Origin: Microvirga makkahensis
Lineage (GTDB): Bacteria; Pseudomonadota; Alphaproteobacteria; Rhizobiales; Beijerinckiaceae
Direction: 5' to 3'
DNA: 34,083 nucleotides
Assembly: GCF_009830105.1 (NCBI RefSeq)
Contig: NZ_WURB01000036.1
Span: 1-34,083, forward strand
The notes beneath the pieces were generated by a model that made no database searches, had not been told where the DNA came from, and saw only the letters and a list, made by a program, of their open reading frames with translations. Made by a program: the position numbers and the translations under genes. The first letter of the stretch is position 1. Each line of letters starts with the position of its first letter. This document shows, one piece after another, positions 33,916-34,083 of this stretch.

Positions 33916-33930
33916 ATCCGTTTCAAGGCC

Positions 33931-34083
33931 ATGACACGCATTCCGGATTTCTCGAACCTCGGCTGGACCAGCGCCCCCGAAGCCTCGCCCGCAGCTCAGC
34001 CCCGGGCAGAGCCCTGGCTGACGCCGGAGGGCATTGCGGTGAAGGCGGCCTACGGCCCGGAGGATCGCGCCGGGATCGACTTT
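33931..34083 (+). CDS. mutB: methylmalonyl-CoA mutase large (alpha) subunit, 5-prime part
   Basis: Only the first 51 codons are in the window; the frame is open to the end. The N-terminus MTRIPDF, the WLTPEGIAVK motif and AAYGPED are characteristic of the catalytic large subunit. The rest of the protein, including the cobalamin-binding DxHxxG region, lies outside. The ATG has a weak Shine-Dalgarno (AAGG). Partner of the small subunit encoded upstream. Confidence 0.9.
   Translation, partial: MTRIPDFSNLGWTSAPEASPAAQPRAEPWLTPEGIAVKAAYGPEDRAGIDF

Noticed and set aside
33856..33930. Cobalamin riboswitch before the B12-dependent mutase
   Set aside because: The gap is short and lacks the conserved B12-box; the structure seen is a simple inverted repeat.

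Overview
The window looks like chromosomal DNA from a GC-rich alphaproteobacterium of the Hyphomicrobiales, probably Methylobacteriaceae and possibly Microvirga. That placement is inferred from a MucR/Ros regulator, an HWE-type histidine kinase, DUF6456, DUF1491 and DUF2336 proteins, a split methylmalonyl-CoA mutase, and dispersed palindromic intergenic repeats. No rRNA, tRNA, CRISPR array, integrase or transposase was seen. Most genes are core-type, and many proteins are encoded in short operons.

Layout, left half. A minus-strand iron-sulfur-type cysteine cluster protein (YcgN-like) diverges from an envelope operon of penicillin-binding protein 1A, a DUF1214 protein, a DUF1254 protein and a GNAT acetyltransferase (953-4905). 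A 68-codon small gene, a DUF2336 gene with a structured leader, a coupled pair (peptidoglycan-binding protein and DUF1491), a small membrane protein and SufE follow. Then come a DUF6456 protein and a MucR-family regulator with its own terminator (about 8.8-10.5 kb). An S9 oligopeptidase, an orphan PAS/GAF HWE histidine kinase, an isochorismatase-like hydrolase, a membrane protein with a long acidic region and an iron-type superoxide dismutase fill 10.9-17.9 kb.

Layout, right half. From 17.9 to 23.9 kb two class III nucleotide cyclases bracket a ChbG/YdjC deacetylase and a divergent operon of a GtrB/ArnC-like glycosyltransferase and the lipid flippase MurJ. The deacetylase/glycosyltransferase pair resembles the known FlmF2/NaxD chemistry for making undecaprenyl-phosphate amino sugars. 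Next are a DUF1194 von Willebrand-like protein, a branched-chain aminotransferase and an L-2-haloacid dehalogenase (the last two bracketed by inverted copies of a 75-bp repeat), an M20 dipeptidase, a frameshifted SUKH (SMI1/KNR4) gene, a HerA-like DUF853 ATPase, a small DUF2267-like protein, and the methylmalonyl-CoA mutase locus. In that locus two paralogous small secreted proteins sit between the small-subunit gene and the start of the large-subunit gene, which is cut by the window end.

The most noteworthy items are the deacetylase-glycosyltransferase-MurJ locus flanked by cyclases, the SUKH pseudogene, the secreted paralog pair inside the mutase locus with a hairpin over the first ribosome binding site, the four-copy repeat family, and a MucR whose zinc ligands are degenerate. 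None of these proves a new system; they are leads.
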